From assembly GCF_000828675.1 (NCBI RefSeq), contig NZ_AP014510.1:124001-188000 (forward strand): a DNA stretch of 64,000 nt, in the 5' to 3' direction. The notes beneath the pieces were generated by a model, which worked only from the letters and a program-made list of their open reading frames with translations, was not told the DNA's origin and searched no databases. A program made the translations under genes and the position numbers. Each line of letters opens with the position of its first letter. The stretch's first letter is position 1. Source of the stretch: Thermotoga profunda AZM34c06. Lineage in GTDB: Bacteria; Thermotogota; Thermotogae; Thermotogales; DSM-5069. This document shows positions 36,671-46,483 of this stretch, one piece after another.

Positions 36671-37405
36671 TCAGAAATTGATCACCTGCCTGAGTTTTTG
36701 ATCTGCGTCGATGTATTGGTTGATCTCGTCGGAAAGTTTTATCAAAAGATACCACCAATAAATGCCTATAGTCACGATCACCAAGAGAATGAAGATCCCA
36801 ACATTCCTCTGTTTTATATAGCTCAACATAGGTGAAGAGATACCCAACATGGGATACATGGCGTTCTTAATCTCTTCCAATCTTTTTGCAACGGTGAAGA
36901 CGCTTTGTAAATATATCGACAAAAATACAACTGCTAAAATTGCAAAGACAAAAGAAGCCATTGGCACAATGAAGGAAATGATGTAGAAAGCCATGTAAAC
37001 CCAATAAGCCCAGATGTTCAGATTCAACGCAGAGAGATGTCCTTCAAGAACACTCAAGTTGATCTGCTTATCGGCATCGACTTTTTGCTTGAGATAACTA
37101 AGCAAAACTTTCGTATTTTGGATGTTTTCATTCAAAGTGTTGCTCCATTGATTCAACACTATCAGAGTAAAGATGGCTGCTAATATACCAAGAAGACCGG
37201 AGATCAATGTTATAAACATACCTCCAAACATCCTCGCGTAACCATATCCATGACCAAAACCTCCATTAAAGATACCTTCAAACATACCCCTCAGAACATT
37301 GGCAGCGCCTATCATTCCTACAAAACCTGCGATAATTGAAAAAACCACAGCCAAGACTGCAAAACTACTGTTAACCTTCCTCTCACTCAACAAGGTTGGA
37401 ACCAT
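36671..37405 (-). CDS. Membrane protein of unknown function
   Basis: 244 residues with about five hydrophobic segments. The first pair flanks a Gly/Phe/Tyr-rich loop (FNGGFGHGYGYARMFGG), a soluble stretch spans about 90-125, two further helices follow, and the last ends IGIYWWYLLIKLSDEIN, which resembles DUF4234-type proteins. No signal peptide. ATG 37405 follows GGGGGTGAG and overlaps the upstream HAD gene by 23 bases. Confidence 0.65.
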   Translation of the reverse strand: MVPTLLSERKVNSSFAVLAVVFSIIAGFVGMIGAANVLRGMFEGIFNGGFGHGYGYARMFGGMFITLISGLLGILAAIFTLIVLNQWSNTLNENIQNTKVLLSYLKQKVDADKQINLSVLEGHLSALNLNIWAYWVYMAFYIISFIVPMASFVFAILAVVFLSIYLQSVFTVAKRLEEIKNAMYPMLGISSPMLSYIKQRNVGIFILLVIVTIGIYWWYLLIKLSDEINQYIDADQKLRQVINF

Positions 37406-38042
37406 CCAGCTCACCCCCTGTGATAATCTTCTCAACCGATAGATACTTCATACCAACTTTTTCACAACTCCTGTCAAACAGATCATCATTCCCAATCATG
37501 AGACATTCGCTTGGTTTCACATCGATTATAGAGCATATTTGTAGAAAATACCTCGGATCTGGTTTGCAAAAATGGAAATTTTCCATGTGTGTTATTAGAT
37601 CAAAATCCGATTCTCCAAGATCTATCCAGCTCATCCTTTTTATCACGGCTATCTTTGGAAAGACAGGATTTGTGGCGAGTACGACTTTATGACCGCTCTG
37701 TTTGAATTCTTTCAAAAGTTCTAAAGCACGAAGATTTGGTTTTATTAGAACTTTTAGGCTGTCAAAGAACTCACTTTGATAAAACTCATCAAAGATATTT
37801 TTCCAATCAGCAGAAAAATCATATTTTTTTGAAAAACAGGATAGAAATCTTTCGTAGTTATTTTTCTTTCCATCGGCAACCTTGGTTATATGTTCAACAC
37901 ATTCAAGAATATCTTTACTTGAAATCGTCAAAGAATAGTTTTCATAAACGAAATTCTTGAGTTTTTGAAAATATTTTTGGGTAAACTCATTCTCATCAAC
38001 CAATGCAAGTGTTCCATCATAGTCCAATAAAAGCGCCTTCAC
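37383..38042 (-). CDS. HAD-superfamily hydrolase
   Basis: 219 residues. Motif I is LLLDYDGTLA, motif II VVLATNPVFP, motif III Lys in HFCKPDPRYF and motif IV CLMIGNDDLFDRS. The LDYDGT nucleophile motif and two-helix cap fit phosphatases of unknown substrate. GTG 38042 has AAGGAG 7 bases upstream; ATG 38048 is only 2 bases from it. First gene of the minus-strand run, divergent from the lipoprotein gene. Confidence 0.82.
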   Translation of the reverse strand: MKALLLDYDGTLALVDENEFTQKYFQKLKNFVYENYSLTISSKDILECVEHITKVADGKKNNYERFLSCFSKKYDFSADWKNIFDEFYQSEFFDSLKVLIKPNLRALELLKEFKQSGHKVVLATNPVFPKIAVIKRMSWIDLGESDFDLITHMENFHFCKPDPRYFLQICSIIDVKPSECLMIGNDDLFDRSCEKVGMKYLSVEKIITGGELDGSNLVE

Positions 38043-38078
38043 CCACATTCTCCTTTCTTTGGAATAACTACCTGTGGT

Positions 38079-38110
38079 ACAATTTTATCAGTTATTGATA
38101 AATTGTGCCA
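38079..38110. promoter_or_regulatory. Palindrome with divergent promoter elements
   Basis: ACAATTTTATCA and TGATAAATTGT (38079-38106) form an inverted repeat around GTTAT. On the minus strand TTGGCA (38110-38105) and TAAAAT (38086-38081) with an 18-base spacer make a promoter for the HAD operon; on the plus strand TACAAT (38078-38083) could serve the lipoprotein gene. A repressor bound here would cover both. Confidence 0.5.
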
Positions 38111-38125
38111 AAAGGGGGTTAAAAA

Positions 38126-39496
38126 ATGAAGAACAGATGGTATATTTTGCCAACGATTTTTCTGTTGGTAATGATGCTCCTTCAGGGTTGTGCTGGAATA
38201 GGTGACTGGTTCGGAGGCGGGGGTCAAACGTCGACTAATAGAGCACCTAACAAACCAACATTGATTGGACCCGCGAACGGCGATACATTGAGTACAGTCT
38301 ATGTGACCTTCAAATGGAGTTGTACAGATCCAGATCAAGATACGTTGACCTATGATCTTTATCTCTCCGAAGAAGGTCAAAGTCTTTCCCTTTACAAAGG
38401 AGGAATCAGTGACACCCAATATTCGATAAGTTTAGAACCTGGTAAGAGTTATCAATGGAAAATCATCGCAAAAGATTCTAAAAACGCGAGCACACCAAGT
38501 GATGTATACAAATTTTCTATTTCAAAATTCACCAAACCTGTAAACGTGTGGGATTATCTGTACGTTGCAGGTGCATCGAATGGGCTTTTGATTTATGATG
38601 TCACAAGGTACAATGATATCGATTACCCAGAGTCATTTAAACAGCAGATTTCGAGTATAAAAGAAGTCGTTGTTTTTGGTGAATGGGCTTACGTGATCGA
38701 TTCCTCCGAAAATATAGTATGTGCAAACTTAGCAGAATACCTGTCTGGCAAAGATCCACAAACCTATGTCATCTCGTCATTTGGTAGTTATCCTGCCAAT
38801 GCAAAGAGAATTGAGGCTGGTACCTTTAGTCAATCGAATTATCTGATCGTCGCAAATGATGATAGAGTCTTTGCTTATAACATTAGCACAAAATCGAGTA
38901 CCTCATACAGTGGTTTGAAATCCACCAACGCGATAGCGATTGGTTCAAACAACATGATCTATCTGGCTGGTTTTCAGAATAATCAACCTACACTCGTCAA
39001 ATTAAAACTTGGTACAGATGGCAGCTTGAATTTCCAAGGAAAGGTTAATCTGAATTATTCACCATTGGACATGGCTTTAAAAGATGGGTATGTGTTATTA
39101 GTTGGAGAGGATTCAAGATCGTTATATCTGGAGGCATACGACGATCTGACACCTTATGCAACGAGCGTCGAACTTGGAAAACTTTCAGAAGACTTTGCTG
39201 GAATAACAACCCATGGCGATAGAATCTTCGTGGCTGCGGGAAGCGGTGGAATTGTCAGCTTTAATTTTGCTGATCTTTTAAACAACTTAGAAGAAACCGA
39301 AATAGCTACGTCTGATCAATGGGAAGAGACAAGTTATGCAAGAGACGTAATAGTTAGAGCATACACAAATGGTTTATATGCATACGTTTCAGCAAATGAT
39401 GGTTTATATGTTTTTGATGTGGATGATGTGCCAGAACTAATAACAGAGGTAGCATTTGTCTCACCACTTTACAGAATCTCTGCACCTCAACAATAA
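38126..39496 (+). CDS. Lipoprotein with FN3-like and beta-propeller-like domains
   Basis: 456 residues. Lipobox LLQGC at about residue 22 marks a lipid-anchored exported protein. A fibronectin III-like domain follows (about 40-140: NKPTLIGPANGDTL, WSCTDPDQDTLTYDLYLS), then repeated strands of a propeller of the LVIVD kind (DYLYVAGASNGLLIYDVTRY, YAYVSANDGLYVFDVDDV) to the C-terminus. Probably a cell-surface binding protein. ATG 38126 follows GGGGG. It is monocistronic. Confidence 0.82.
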   Translation: MKNRWYILPTIFLLVMMLLQGCAGIGDWFGGGGQTSTNRAPNKPTLIGPANGDTLSTVYVTFKWSCTDPDQDTLTYDLYLSEEGQSLSLYKGGISDTQYSISLEPGKSYQWKIIAKDSKNASTPSDVYKFSISKFTKPVNVWDYLYVAGASNGLLIYDVTRYNDIDYPESFKQQISSIKEVVVFGEWAYVIDSSENIVCANLAEYLSGKDPQTYVISSFGSYPANAKRIEAGTFSQSNYLIVANDDRVFAYNISTKSSTSYSGLKSTNAIAIGSNNMIYLAGFQNNQPTLVKLKLGTDGSLNFQGKVNLNYSPLDMALKDGYVLLVGEDSRSLYLEAYDDLTPYATSVELGKLSEDFAGITTHGDRIFVAAGSGGIVSFNFADLLNNLEETEIATSDQWEETSYARDVIVRAYTNGLYAYVSANDGLYVFDVDDVPELITEVAFVSPLYRISAPQQ

Positions 39497-39524
39497 AAAA
39501 GGGGGCTTTGAGCCCCCCTTTTTT
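39495..39524. terminator. Bidirectional terminator between convergent genes
   Basis: AAAAAAGGGGGCT, loop TTG, AGCCCCCCTTTTTT: a perfect hairpin with A and T tails on either side. It serves the lipoprotein gene and, on the other strand, gcvPB. Confidence 0.9.
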
Positions 39525-39537
39525 GATCGAGAGTGAG

Positions 39538-40974
39538 TTATTTTTTCCATCTGTAGATAGGTTTCTTGGTTGCTGTGACATCGTCGAGTCTTCTTACAGG
39601 AGTTTTATATGGAGCATTCTTTACAAGTTCTGGGTTTGTTTTTGACTCTTCGATTATCGCCTCTAAAATTTTTGCAAACCTATCCAGGGTATCTTTACTC
39701 TCTGTTTCAGTCGGTTCTATCATCATGTCCTCGTGAACTATTAGTGGAAAATAAACAGTTGGTGCGTGAACACCATAGTCGAGTAATCTTTTTGCAACAT
39801 CCAAGATCTTCACATTTGTTTGCTTGACAAAATCGCTACCATCGACAACAAATTCGTGCATACAAACTCTTGGGGAGGCAATTTTTAGAAATCTTGAGAT
39901 CAGTGCCCTCAGATAATTTGCGTTTAAAACAGCCATTCGAGAAGCGTGAGTAAGTCCGTCTTTGCCCATTATTAGTATATAGGTGTATGCCTTGACCAGT
40001 ACAGAGAAGTTTCCATAGAAACTCCTTGTTCTTCCTATGCTCTTGGGCAAATTGAAATCTGGATAGTAGGTCTCATTTTCTTTTCGAATAACAGGTATTG
40101 GCAAAAACTCTGCTAAGAACTTTTTAACTCCAACGGGTCCACTACCAGGGCCACCCATTCCATGCGGCGCAGAAAAGGTTTTGTGGAGATTCAGATGCAC
40201 TATATCAAAACCGGTATCGCCAGGTCTCACTCTACCCATTATGGCGTTGAGATTTGCACCATCATAGTAGAGCAATGCTCCAACATCGTGAACCATCTGT
40301 GCGATTTTTATGATGTCTTTTTCAAATAAACCCAACGTATTGGGATTTGTCAACATCAAAACGGCTACTTCTTCGTTCAAATATCTTTTCAGTTCTTCAA
40401 GATCAACCAAACCATCTTCAGTTGATTTGAGTTCTATCACATCAAATCCTGCCATTGCCGCTGAAGCAGGGTTTGTTCCGTGAGCCGAATCGGGAACGAG
40501 TGCTATGTGTCTTTTTGTATCATTTCTGGACAGGTGATATGCCCTTGCGATCAACATACCTGTGAGCTCTCCGTGAGCACCAGCAGCTGGTTGAAGTGTC
40601 ATATCATCCATCCCTGTGATTTCACACAGGGCTTCCTTGAGCTCAAACATCAGTTTGAGAGATCCTTGTGTGAATTCCCATGGTTGATAGGGATGTATTT
40701 CTGTAAAACCTTCCAAGGACGCTGTATATTCATTTACTTTTGGGTTGTATTTCATGGTACACGAACCGAGTGGATAAAATCCCTTATCGACTGAATAGTT
40801 CTTACCTGCTAATTCTGTATAATGCCTGACCACATCTGGTTCAGAGAGTTCTGGGAGATTCAATGGCTTTTGTCTTGTCAAATGAGTTGGAAAATCATAT
40901 TCTCTTTCTTTGACATCTGATTTGGGTAATCTAAAGCCCATTCTACCCGTTGTTGATTTTTCAAATACTGTCAT
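39538..40974 (-). CDS. gcvPB: Glycine dehydrogenase (decarboxylating), subunit 2
   Basis: 478 residues, the PLP-carrying half of the split P protein of the glycine cleavage system. [10 protein letters not shown] and [10 protein letters not shown] lie in the cofactor region, and [17 protein letters not shown] holds the Schiff-base Lys. It transfers the aminomethyl group to lipoylated GcvH and releases CO2. ATG 40974 overlaps the gcvPA stop by 4 bases. Split P proteins are usual in Thermotogae and Firmicutes. Confidence 0.97.
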   Translation of the reverse strand: MTVFEKSTTGRMGFRLPKSDVKEREYDFPTHLTRQKPLNLPELSEPDVVRHYTELAGKNYSVDKGFYPLGSCTMKYNPKVNEYTASLEGFTEIHPYQPWEFTQGSLKLMFELKEALCEITGMDDMTLQPAAGAHGELTGMLIARAYHLSRNDTKRHIALVPDSAHGTNPASAAMAGFDVIELKSTEDGLVDLEELKRYLNEEVAVLMLTNPNTLGLFEKDIIKIAQMVHDVGALLYYDGANLNAIMGRVRPGDTGFDIVHLNLHKTFSAPHGMGGPGSGPVGVKKFLAEFLPIPVIRKENETYYPDFNLPKSIGRTRSFYGNFSVLVKAYTYILIMGKDGLTHASRMAVLNANYLRALISRFLKIASPRVCMHEFVVDGSDFVKQTNVKILDVAKRLLDYGVHAPTVYFPLIVHEDMMIEPTETESKDTLDRFAKILEAIIEESKTNPELVKNAPYKTPVRRLDDVTATKKPIYRWKK

Positions 40975-42305
40975 AACTCATCACATCCCAAGAGTTCCAC
41001 AAATTCGTCGATACTTTGTTTTGTATTTACTTCCGTTGCACAAGCAAGACCACAGTCTCTGTATTCTTCAAAATACCAACCCAACGGAAGCGGTCCAAGT
41101 ACACCACGTTCAAAGATCTTTCTCCATTTTGAATCATAGTCTCTTGTGAATCTCACAGCGAATTCATTGAAGAACGGCCCATCAAATAACAGATTGAAGC
41201 CTTTTTCTTTCATCCTGTCCGCAAGATAATGGGCATTTGAATAACTCCTCTTTGCGACTTCCCTCAAACCATCCGGACCCATTGTGCTCATGAATATAGC
41301 ATTGGTAACAGCCATCAAAGCATGATTGGTGCAGATATTCGAGGTTGCCTTTTCTCTTCTAATATGCTGCTCTCTTGTTTGAAGGATCATCACATAACCA
41401 GTGTTTCCTTCGATGTCTTTCGTCTCACCTATTAACCTACCAGGCATCTTGCGAACATGTTTTTCGAGTGTAGCTAAAAATCCCACCGTAGGTCCTCCAT
41501 AATTCATGGGAATACCGAGAGGCTGTCCATCACCAACAACGATATCTGCGCCAAAGGTTGCCGGTGATTCAAGTACCGACAATGCAAAAGGTTCTACAAC
41601 GACAATAAAAACAGCATCTTTGATGTTCTCTTTTATTGCTTTGAGGTCTTCTATCACTCCAAAAAAATTTGGATATTGAATCACAACGGCGCAGGTGTTT
41701 TCATCAATAGATTCCTTAAGTATTTGAAGATCTGTTCTACCAAAATTATCAAGCGGTATTTGCTTAAAGGAAAGTTTCTGTGCAGATGCATAAGTGTGGC
41801 TGGTTTGGACATATTCAGGGTGGACGGCTTTGCTCATGAGAATTTTATGTTTTCCATTTATTCTGTGAGCCATCAAAATAGCTTCAGCGAGAGCAGATGC
41901 CCCATCATACATCGAAGAATTTGCGACTTCCATACCCGTTAATTCACAAATCATCGTCTGATATTCAAACAAGGCTTGAAGGGTTCCCTGAGAAACCTCT
42001 GCTTGGTAAGGTGTATATGCGGTTACAAATTCAGGTCTTGAAGCCAAAGCTTTCACAACCTGGGGAATGTAATGAGCATATATGCCTGCGCCCATGAATA
42101 TTTTTGATTTTTCTATGACTTTGTTTTTATCTGCGAGAGATTTCAACAAAGAAACAACAGTGAATTCGTCGAGCCCTTCTGGAATCCTTAGATCTTTTAT
42201 GGTTACTGGGACATCTTTGTACAAATCATCGAGATGTTGCACACCTATTGTGTGTAACATCTGTTTAATTTCTTCATCTGTATGAGGAATATAAGGGTGC
42301 ATCAT
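40971..42305 (-). CDS. gcvPA: Glycine dehydrogenase (decarboxylating), subunit 1
   Basis: 444 residues, partner of Gcv[38 protein letters not shown] and [12 protein letters not shown] are family signatures, and [15 protein letters not shown] is conserved. Two adjacent ATGs (42305, 42302) follow AGGAGG; the first overlaps the gcvH stop as ATGA. Confidence 0.97.
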   Translation of the reverse strand: MMHPYIPHTDEEIKQMLHTIGVQHLDDLYKDVPVTIKDLRIPEGLDEFTVVSLLKSLADKNKVIEKSKIFMGAGIYAHYIPQVVKALASRPEFVTAYTPYQAEVSQGTLQALFEYQTMICELTGMEVANSSMYDGASALAEAILMAHRINGKHKILMSKAVHPEYVQTSHTYASAQKLSFKQIPLDNFGRTDLQILKESIDENTCAVVIQYPNFFGVIEDLKAIKENIKDAVFIVVVEPFALSVLESPATFGADIVVGDGQPLGIPMNYGGPTVGFLATLEKHVRKMPGRLIGETKDIEGNTGYVMILQTREQHIRREKATSNICTNHALMAVTNAIFMSTMGPDGLREVAKRSYSNAHYLADRMKEKGFNLLFDGPFFNEFAVRFTRDYDSKWRKIFERGVLGPLPLGWYFEEYRDCGLACATEVNTKQSIDEFVELLGCDEL

Positions 42306-42676
42306 CCTTCCTCCTCGCAGAGTTTCTTGTAAGCCTCCTCATCAAGAAGGTCGTTGAGCTCTGCTTGATTAACCATCTCGATTTTGACAAGCCAGCCCTC
42401 ACCTTCTGGATCTTTATTCACAAGCTCTGGTTGGTCATTGAGTTTTGTGTTCACTTGGACTACTTTACCGCTCACCGGTGCGTAGATATCGCTCGCTGCT
42501 TTGACAGATTCAATGCTCATGAATGCAGTACCTTTTTTTACTTCTTTACCTACTTGGGGTAGATCGACATAAACTACATCACCAAGTTTGTCTTGAGCGA
42601 AGTTCGTTATCCCTACTGTTGCAATTTTTCCATCGACTTTTACCCACTCATGTGTCTTTGCATATTTCTTCATCAT
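42302..42676 (-). CDS. gcvH: Glycine cleavage system H protein
   Basis: 124 residues, the lipoylated carrier shuttling the aminomethyl group among P, T and L proteins. The lipoyl Lys is residue 59 in ESVKAASD; GDVVYVDLPQVG precedes it and NKDPEGEGWL follows. ATG 42676 and 42673 are both behind AGGAGGTGTGA. The LipM/LplA protein at 6487-7224 is its likely modifier. Confidence 0.97.
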   Translation of the reverse strand: MMKKYAKTHEWVKVDGKIATVGITNFAQDKLGDVVYVDLPQVGKEVKKGTAFMSIESVKAASDIYAPVSGKVVQVNTKLNDQPELVNKDPEGEGWLVKIEMVNQAELNDLLDEEAYKKLCEEEG

Positions 42677-42685
42677 TCACACCTC

Positions 42686-43774
42686 CTATGAAATTTTGAC
42701 CGAACCTCTATAAAATGGCAATTTGACGATCCTTGCCTTTACTCTTGTACCCCTTATATCAACTTCAACTTCGTCTGAAATCTTCAGTTGACTATCCAGC
42801 ATAGCCAATGCGATCGATTTGCCAAGGGTTGGTGAGAAAGTGCCACTGGTTATCACACCAACTTTTTCTCCATTTTTGAAAATCTCCATACCATGTCTTG
42901 CAATTTTCTTGTCCAAAATTTCAAGTCCCCTAATCCTTTTTTTCAAACCTTCTTCTTTTTGCTTCAAAAGATTTTCTTTACCTATGAAATCTTTTTCAAA
43001 CTTCACAACCCATGAAAGACCTGCTTCCAAAGGTGTTGTATTTTCATCCATGTCATTACCATAAAGCATATAGGAAGCTTCAAGTCTGCAGACATCACGA
43101 GCTCCAAGTCCGGCCGGTTTAACACTAAAATTTTCTCCGCGTGTAAGAAGTTCTTCCCATATAAATGGCGTATCGTTCCATTTACAGTAGATCTCAAAAC
43201 CATCTTCACCAGTATAACCCGTCCTGGAAATGATGCAATACTTGCCAAAGATGGTGTAACTGGCAAAGGTGTAATAAGACAAATTGATGACATCTGGCGC
43301 AAACCTTCTTAGAAATTCTTCACTTGTTGGACCTTGAACAGCTATGAGTCCATAATCCATTGAAAGATCAGAAACCTTCACGTTAAAAGTTGCTGATTTT
43401 TCGACAATCCAATTGAAATCTTTTTGTGTGTTAGCGGCATTCACAACGAGCATCGCTCGATTTTCACCTAATCTGTAAGTAAGTAGATCATCGATGATTC
43501 CACCTTTTTCATTGCACATAGTTGTGTACATTACCTGACCAATTTTCATAGATCCAAAAGAGTTTGTGAGTAGATAATCGACGAACTTTGCCGTGTCATC
43601 ACCCTCGATGAGTATTTCACCCATGTGAGAAACATCGAAAATTCCTATATTTTTTCTTACACTCATCACTTCATTGGTGATACTCTCGTATTGAATAGGC
43701 ATTTCCCAACCTGCAAAATCAACCATCTTTGCATTCAAAACGATGTGATTTTCATAAAGAGGGGTTCTCTTCAT
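42686..43774 (-). CDS. gcvT: Aminomethyltransferase (glycine cleavage T protein)
   Basis: 362 residues. Transfers the methylene group from GcvH to tetrahydrofolate and releases ammonia. MVDFAGWEMPIQY and FDVSHMGEI are at the N-terminus; ISRTGYTGEDGFEIYC and GARDVCRLEASYMLYG are folate-site and core signatures. ATG 43774 lies 9 bases after AGGAGG; a TTG at 43780 is too close. It overlaps the DUF2007 gene by 23 bases. Confidence 0.96.
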   Translation of the reverse strand: MKRTPLYENHIVLNAKMVDFAGWEMPIQYESITNEVMSVRKNIGIFDVSHMGEILIEGDDTAKFVDYLLTNSFGSMKIGQVMYTTMCNEKGGIIDDLLTYRLGENRAMLVVNAANTQKDFNWIVEKSATFNVKVSDLSMDYGLIAVQGPTSEEFLRRFAPDVINLSYYTFASYTIFGKYCIISRTGYTGEDGFEIYCKWNDTPFIWEELLTRGENFSVKPAGLGARDVCRLEASYMLYGNDMDENTTPLEAGLSWVVKFEKDFIGKENLLKQKEEGLKKRIRGLEILDKKIARHGMEIFKNGEKVGVITSGTFSPTLGKSIALAMLDSQLKISDEVEVDIRGTRVKARIVKLPFYRGSVKIS

Positions 43775-43976
43775 CTCCAAGCGCCTCCTTTATAATTTCT
43801 TGAGCTTTTTCCAAATCATCTTGCATTACCATTATTTGAACCAAGCCACCCTGACCAAAGATGACCGGGTCAAAGCTGCCGGGTTTGATCAGAACTTCTA
43901 TACCATTGTCTTGCAGTAGAGATTTTATAATATTAGCTGTTGTTAGATCTATCTCTTGTATCAATACCTTCCACAA
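43752..43976 (-). CDS. DUF2007 small protein
   Basis: 74 residues with the DUF2007 pattern: a beta strand, [23 protein letters not shown], then [30 protein letters not shown]. The family is called a putative signal transducer without proven function. I chose TTG 43976, 8 bases after GGGGG; further upstream the frame reads through the pfkA region antisense and is not coding. It leads the gcv operon, and I recall a small hypothetical gene at the same place in T. maritima. Confidence 0.75.
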   Translation of the reverse strand: MWKVLIQEIDLTTANIIKSLLQDNGIEVLIKPGSFDPVIFGQGGLVQIMVMQDDLEKAQEIIKEALGDEENPSL

Positions 43977-43994
43977 GATAAATTCCCCCTGTTG

Positions 43995-44015
43995 TATAAT
44001 CAATCCAGTATTGAT
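43995..44015 (+). promoter_or_regulatory. pfkA-pyk -10 and overlapping palindrome
   Basis: TATAAT (43995-44000) precedes pfkA, and the inverted repeat ATCAATCCAGTATTGAT (43999-44015) begins inside it, so a bound dimer would block the promoter. The divergent gcv operon starts 19 bases away on the other strand. No good -35 was seen. Confidence 0.5.
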
Positions 44016-44037
44016 TTTACACCAGGAGGTGTTAGAA

Positions 44038-44997
44038 ATGAAAACCATAGGTGTACTCACCAGTGGTGGAGATTCACCCGGTATGAATGCAGCCATCAGA
44101 GCTGTTGTGAGATTTGGAGTAAGAAACAACCTGAGAGTCATTGGCATAGAAAGAGGATATTGTGGGTTGATAGATGGTGCATTCAGAGAGATGAATTTTC
44201 CCAATGTAGCAGGGATCATGGAGAGAGGCGGAACTATTCTCAGAACGAGTAGATGTGGAGAATTTTACACAAAAGAAGGTAGAGCAAAGGCAGCAGAACA
44301 ACTGAGAAGTGCTGGTATAGAAGGACTTGTTGTCATAGGTGGTGAAGGAAGTTTAACGGGTGCAAAACTCCTGTACGAGGAGCACAAAATACCCGTTGTT
44401 GGTATACCAGGAACCATAGATAATGACATATCACTTACCGATATGTGTGTTGGTGTAGATACATGCTTGAACACCGTTGTTGAAGCCATTCAAAAACTAA
44501 AAGACACTGCAACTTCACACGAGCGAGCATTTATAGTTGAAGTGATGGGAAGATCATCTGGCTATATCGCACTCTGTGCCGCACTTGCAACTGGAGCAGA
44601 GGCTGCAATCGTACCTGAGATTCCAATCGATTGGGAGAAATTATCTGCGAGATTGTTTGAAGAAAGAAAAAGGGGAAAAATAAACTGTATCATAGTAGTT
44701 GCAGAAGGCGCTGGAGGAGCATTCCACGTGGCAAAAAACCTTGAAAACAGAATCGGATACGAGACACGGGTATCGATACTCGGTCATATACAACGCGGAG
44801 GAAGTCCAACGGCATTCGATAGAATCTTAGCAACTCGAATGGGCGCAGAAGCTGTGAAGGCACTTATGGAGAAAAAGAATTGTGTGATGACAGCGTTACA
44901 GCTTGGTAGGGTTGTAACTGTACCAATAGAAGAAGTACTCAAAGAGAAGAAACCACTCGATATGAATCTCTATCAATTGGCACATCTTCTCTCTTAA
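44038..44997 (+). CDS. pfkA: ATP-dependent 6-phosphofructokinase
   Basis: 319 residues, the standard length. [15 protein letters not shown] binds ATP phosphates, RGGTILRTS and [13 protein letters not shown] bind fructose 6-phosphate, and PGTIDND carries the catalytic Asp. The donor loop is GGEGS (101-105): Gly104 indicates ATP rather than PPi; Glu103 replaces the usual Asp, a conservative change. ATG 44038 is 7 bases after AGGAGGT. It forms an operon with pyk. Confidence 0.96.
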   Translation: MKTIGVLTSGGDSPGMNAAIRAVVRFGVRNNLRVIGIERGYCGLIDGAFREMNFPNVAGIMERGGTILRTSRCGEFYTKEGRAKAAEQLRSAGIEGLVVIGGEGSLTGAKLLYEEHKIPVVGIPGTIDNDISLTDMCVGVDTCLNTVVEAIQKLKDTATSHERAFIVEVMGRSSGYIALCAALATGAEAAIVPEIPIDWEKLSARLFEERKRGKINCIIVVAEGAGGAFHVAKNLENRIGYETRVSILGHIQRGGSPTAFDRILATRMGAEAVKALMEKKNCVMTALQLGRVVTVPIEEVLKEKKPLDMNLYQLAHLLS

Positions 44998-45007
44998 GGT
45001 GAGAAGG

Positions 45008-46426
45008 ATGCGAAAATCAAAGATAATATGCACAATCGGTCCAAAAACAGAAGAACTTGAAACAATAAAACAATTGATGCAAATTGGTGTGAATGGCATC
45101 AGACTCAGTGCCGTTCACTATGACACGGAAAAACTCAAAAAGATCATAAATCTTATAAAAGAAATCAGAGATGATATGAATATACCCTTGGCAATTATCG
45201 TGGATCTTCCAGGTTCTAAATTGAGAACCGGTGAACAAAAAGAAGATTCCATCGAACTCTTAGCCGGTGAAAAGGTGGTAATAACGACAGAAAAAACTAT
45301 CTCCACAAAGGGATTGATCAGTATCGACTATCCCAGACTCGCACAAGAAATAAAGGTGGATGATCCCATACTGATCGACGACGGAAAAATAAGACTGAGA
45401 GTAACAAAGATTTCTGGCAAGAAAATAGAGTGCATTGTCGAAGTTCCGGGAATTATTAAACAAAATCATGGTGTAAACCTACCAGAGACCGATCTATCAA
45501 TTCCAGCGTTGACCGAAGAGGATAAAAGAATAATCACCGAGTGTGGAAAAATAGGAGTCAATTTCTTTTGTCTGTCATTTGTCAAGAATTCAAAGGATGT
45601 GAAAGAAGCAAGAAAAATGATCGAATCGATAGACCCAAATGCTGGAATACTTGCAAAGATAGAGACTAAGAAGGCAATTGATGACATTGATCAAATCTGT
45701 GAAAATAGCGACGGAATAATTATCGCAAGAGGAGATCTTGCAGTAGAAACCTCACTTGAGGATCTACCCGTTGTTCAGAAAAAAATCATACAAACGGCTG
45801 CTAAATACAAAGTACCTGTCATTATAGCAACACAGATCCTCGGATCAATGGTCGAAAATCCAATCCCCACAAGAGCAGAGGTGATAGATGTAGCCAGTGC
45901 CATTTTTGATGCGGCTGATGCCCTTTTGTTCACATCAGAAACAGCTGTGGGAAATTATCCTCTACAGGTTGTCGAAATGGCAAACAAGATCATTGAGAGT
46001 GTTGAAGGACATCTGAAAGAAGTCAAAACAATCTTCTTCGAAAGAGGTTTTGAAAAAACAGAAGATCCATCAGAAGCGATAGCAAAATCTTGCTGTTATA
46101 TTGCTGAAGAAATAGGAGCGAAGGCGATAATAACCTCAACTGCTTCCGGGAGTACAGCCAGAAGAGTAGCTCATTTCAGACCACTCTGCCCAATCATCGC
46201 AACGACTCCGGATCAAGATACATTCAACCAACTCTCAATTGTGTGGGGGGTCACACCGATACTCGTTCCAGAGGTCCATTCAACAGACATCATGATCCAT
46301 GTGGCAGTTGAAAAAGTCAAATCCCTTGGATATGTAGAAAGTTCCGATGTCGTTGTTGTAACCTCTGGTGCGCCATGCGGAGTCGTGGGTACAACGAATA
46401 TGTTAAAGGTTCATGTGGTGGAATAG
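45008..46426 (+). CDS. pyk: Pyruvate kinase, divergent nucleotide/K+ site
   Basis: 472 residues with the full A, B and C domains. Conserved: TIGPKTE, Lys217 and Glu219 in LAKIETKKAI, ARGDLAVE with the metal-binding Asp243, ATQILGSMVENPIPTRAEV. Unusual: the first active-site motif, RLNFSHG or RINTSHG in typical enzymes, reads RLSAVHY at 32-38, so the Asn34 and Ser36 ligands are lost. GSKLRTG has Lys71, the residue associated with K+-independent enzymes. ATG 45008 follows AAGGTGA; it starts 10 bases after pfkA. The reading frame is intact, so this is not a frameshift. Confidence 0.9.
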   Translation: MRKSKIICTIGPKTEELETIKQLMQIGVNGIRLSAVHYDTEKLKKIINLIKEIRDDMNIPLAIIVDLPGSKLRTGEQKEDSIELLAGEKVVITTEKTISTKGLISIDYPRLAQEIKVDDPILIDDGKIRLRVTKISGKKIECIVEVPGIIKQNHGVNLPETDLSIPALTEEDKRIITECGKIGVNFFCLSFVKNSKDVKEARKMIESIDPNAGILAKIETKKAIDDIDQICENSDGIIIARGDLAVETSLEDLPVVQKKIIQTAAKYKVPVIIATQILGSMVENPIPTRAEVIDVASAIFDAADALLFTSETAVGNYPLQVVEMANKIIESVEGHLKEVKTIFFERGFEKTEDPSEAIAKSCCYIAEEIGAKAIITSTASGSTARRVAHFRPLCPIIATTPDQDTFNQLSIVWGVTPILVPEVHSTDIMIHVAVEKVKSLGYVESSDVVVVTSGAPCGVVGTTNMLKVHVVE

Positions 46427-46483
46427 GAGTGATCTTAAACGGAACGGATTTCTGATCAGACACTTTTATTTTTACTCGAATTA

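Noticed and set aside
43861-44037. N-terminal extension of pfkA
   Set aside because: The upstream frame is antisense to the DUF2007 gene and crosses the promoter; the homologous N-terminus starts at ATG 44038.
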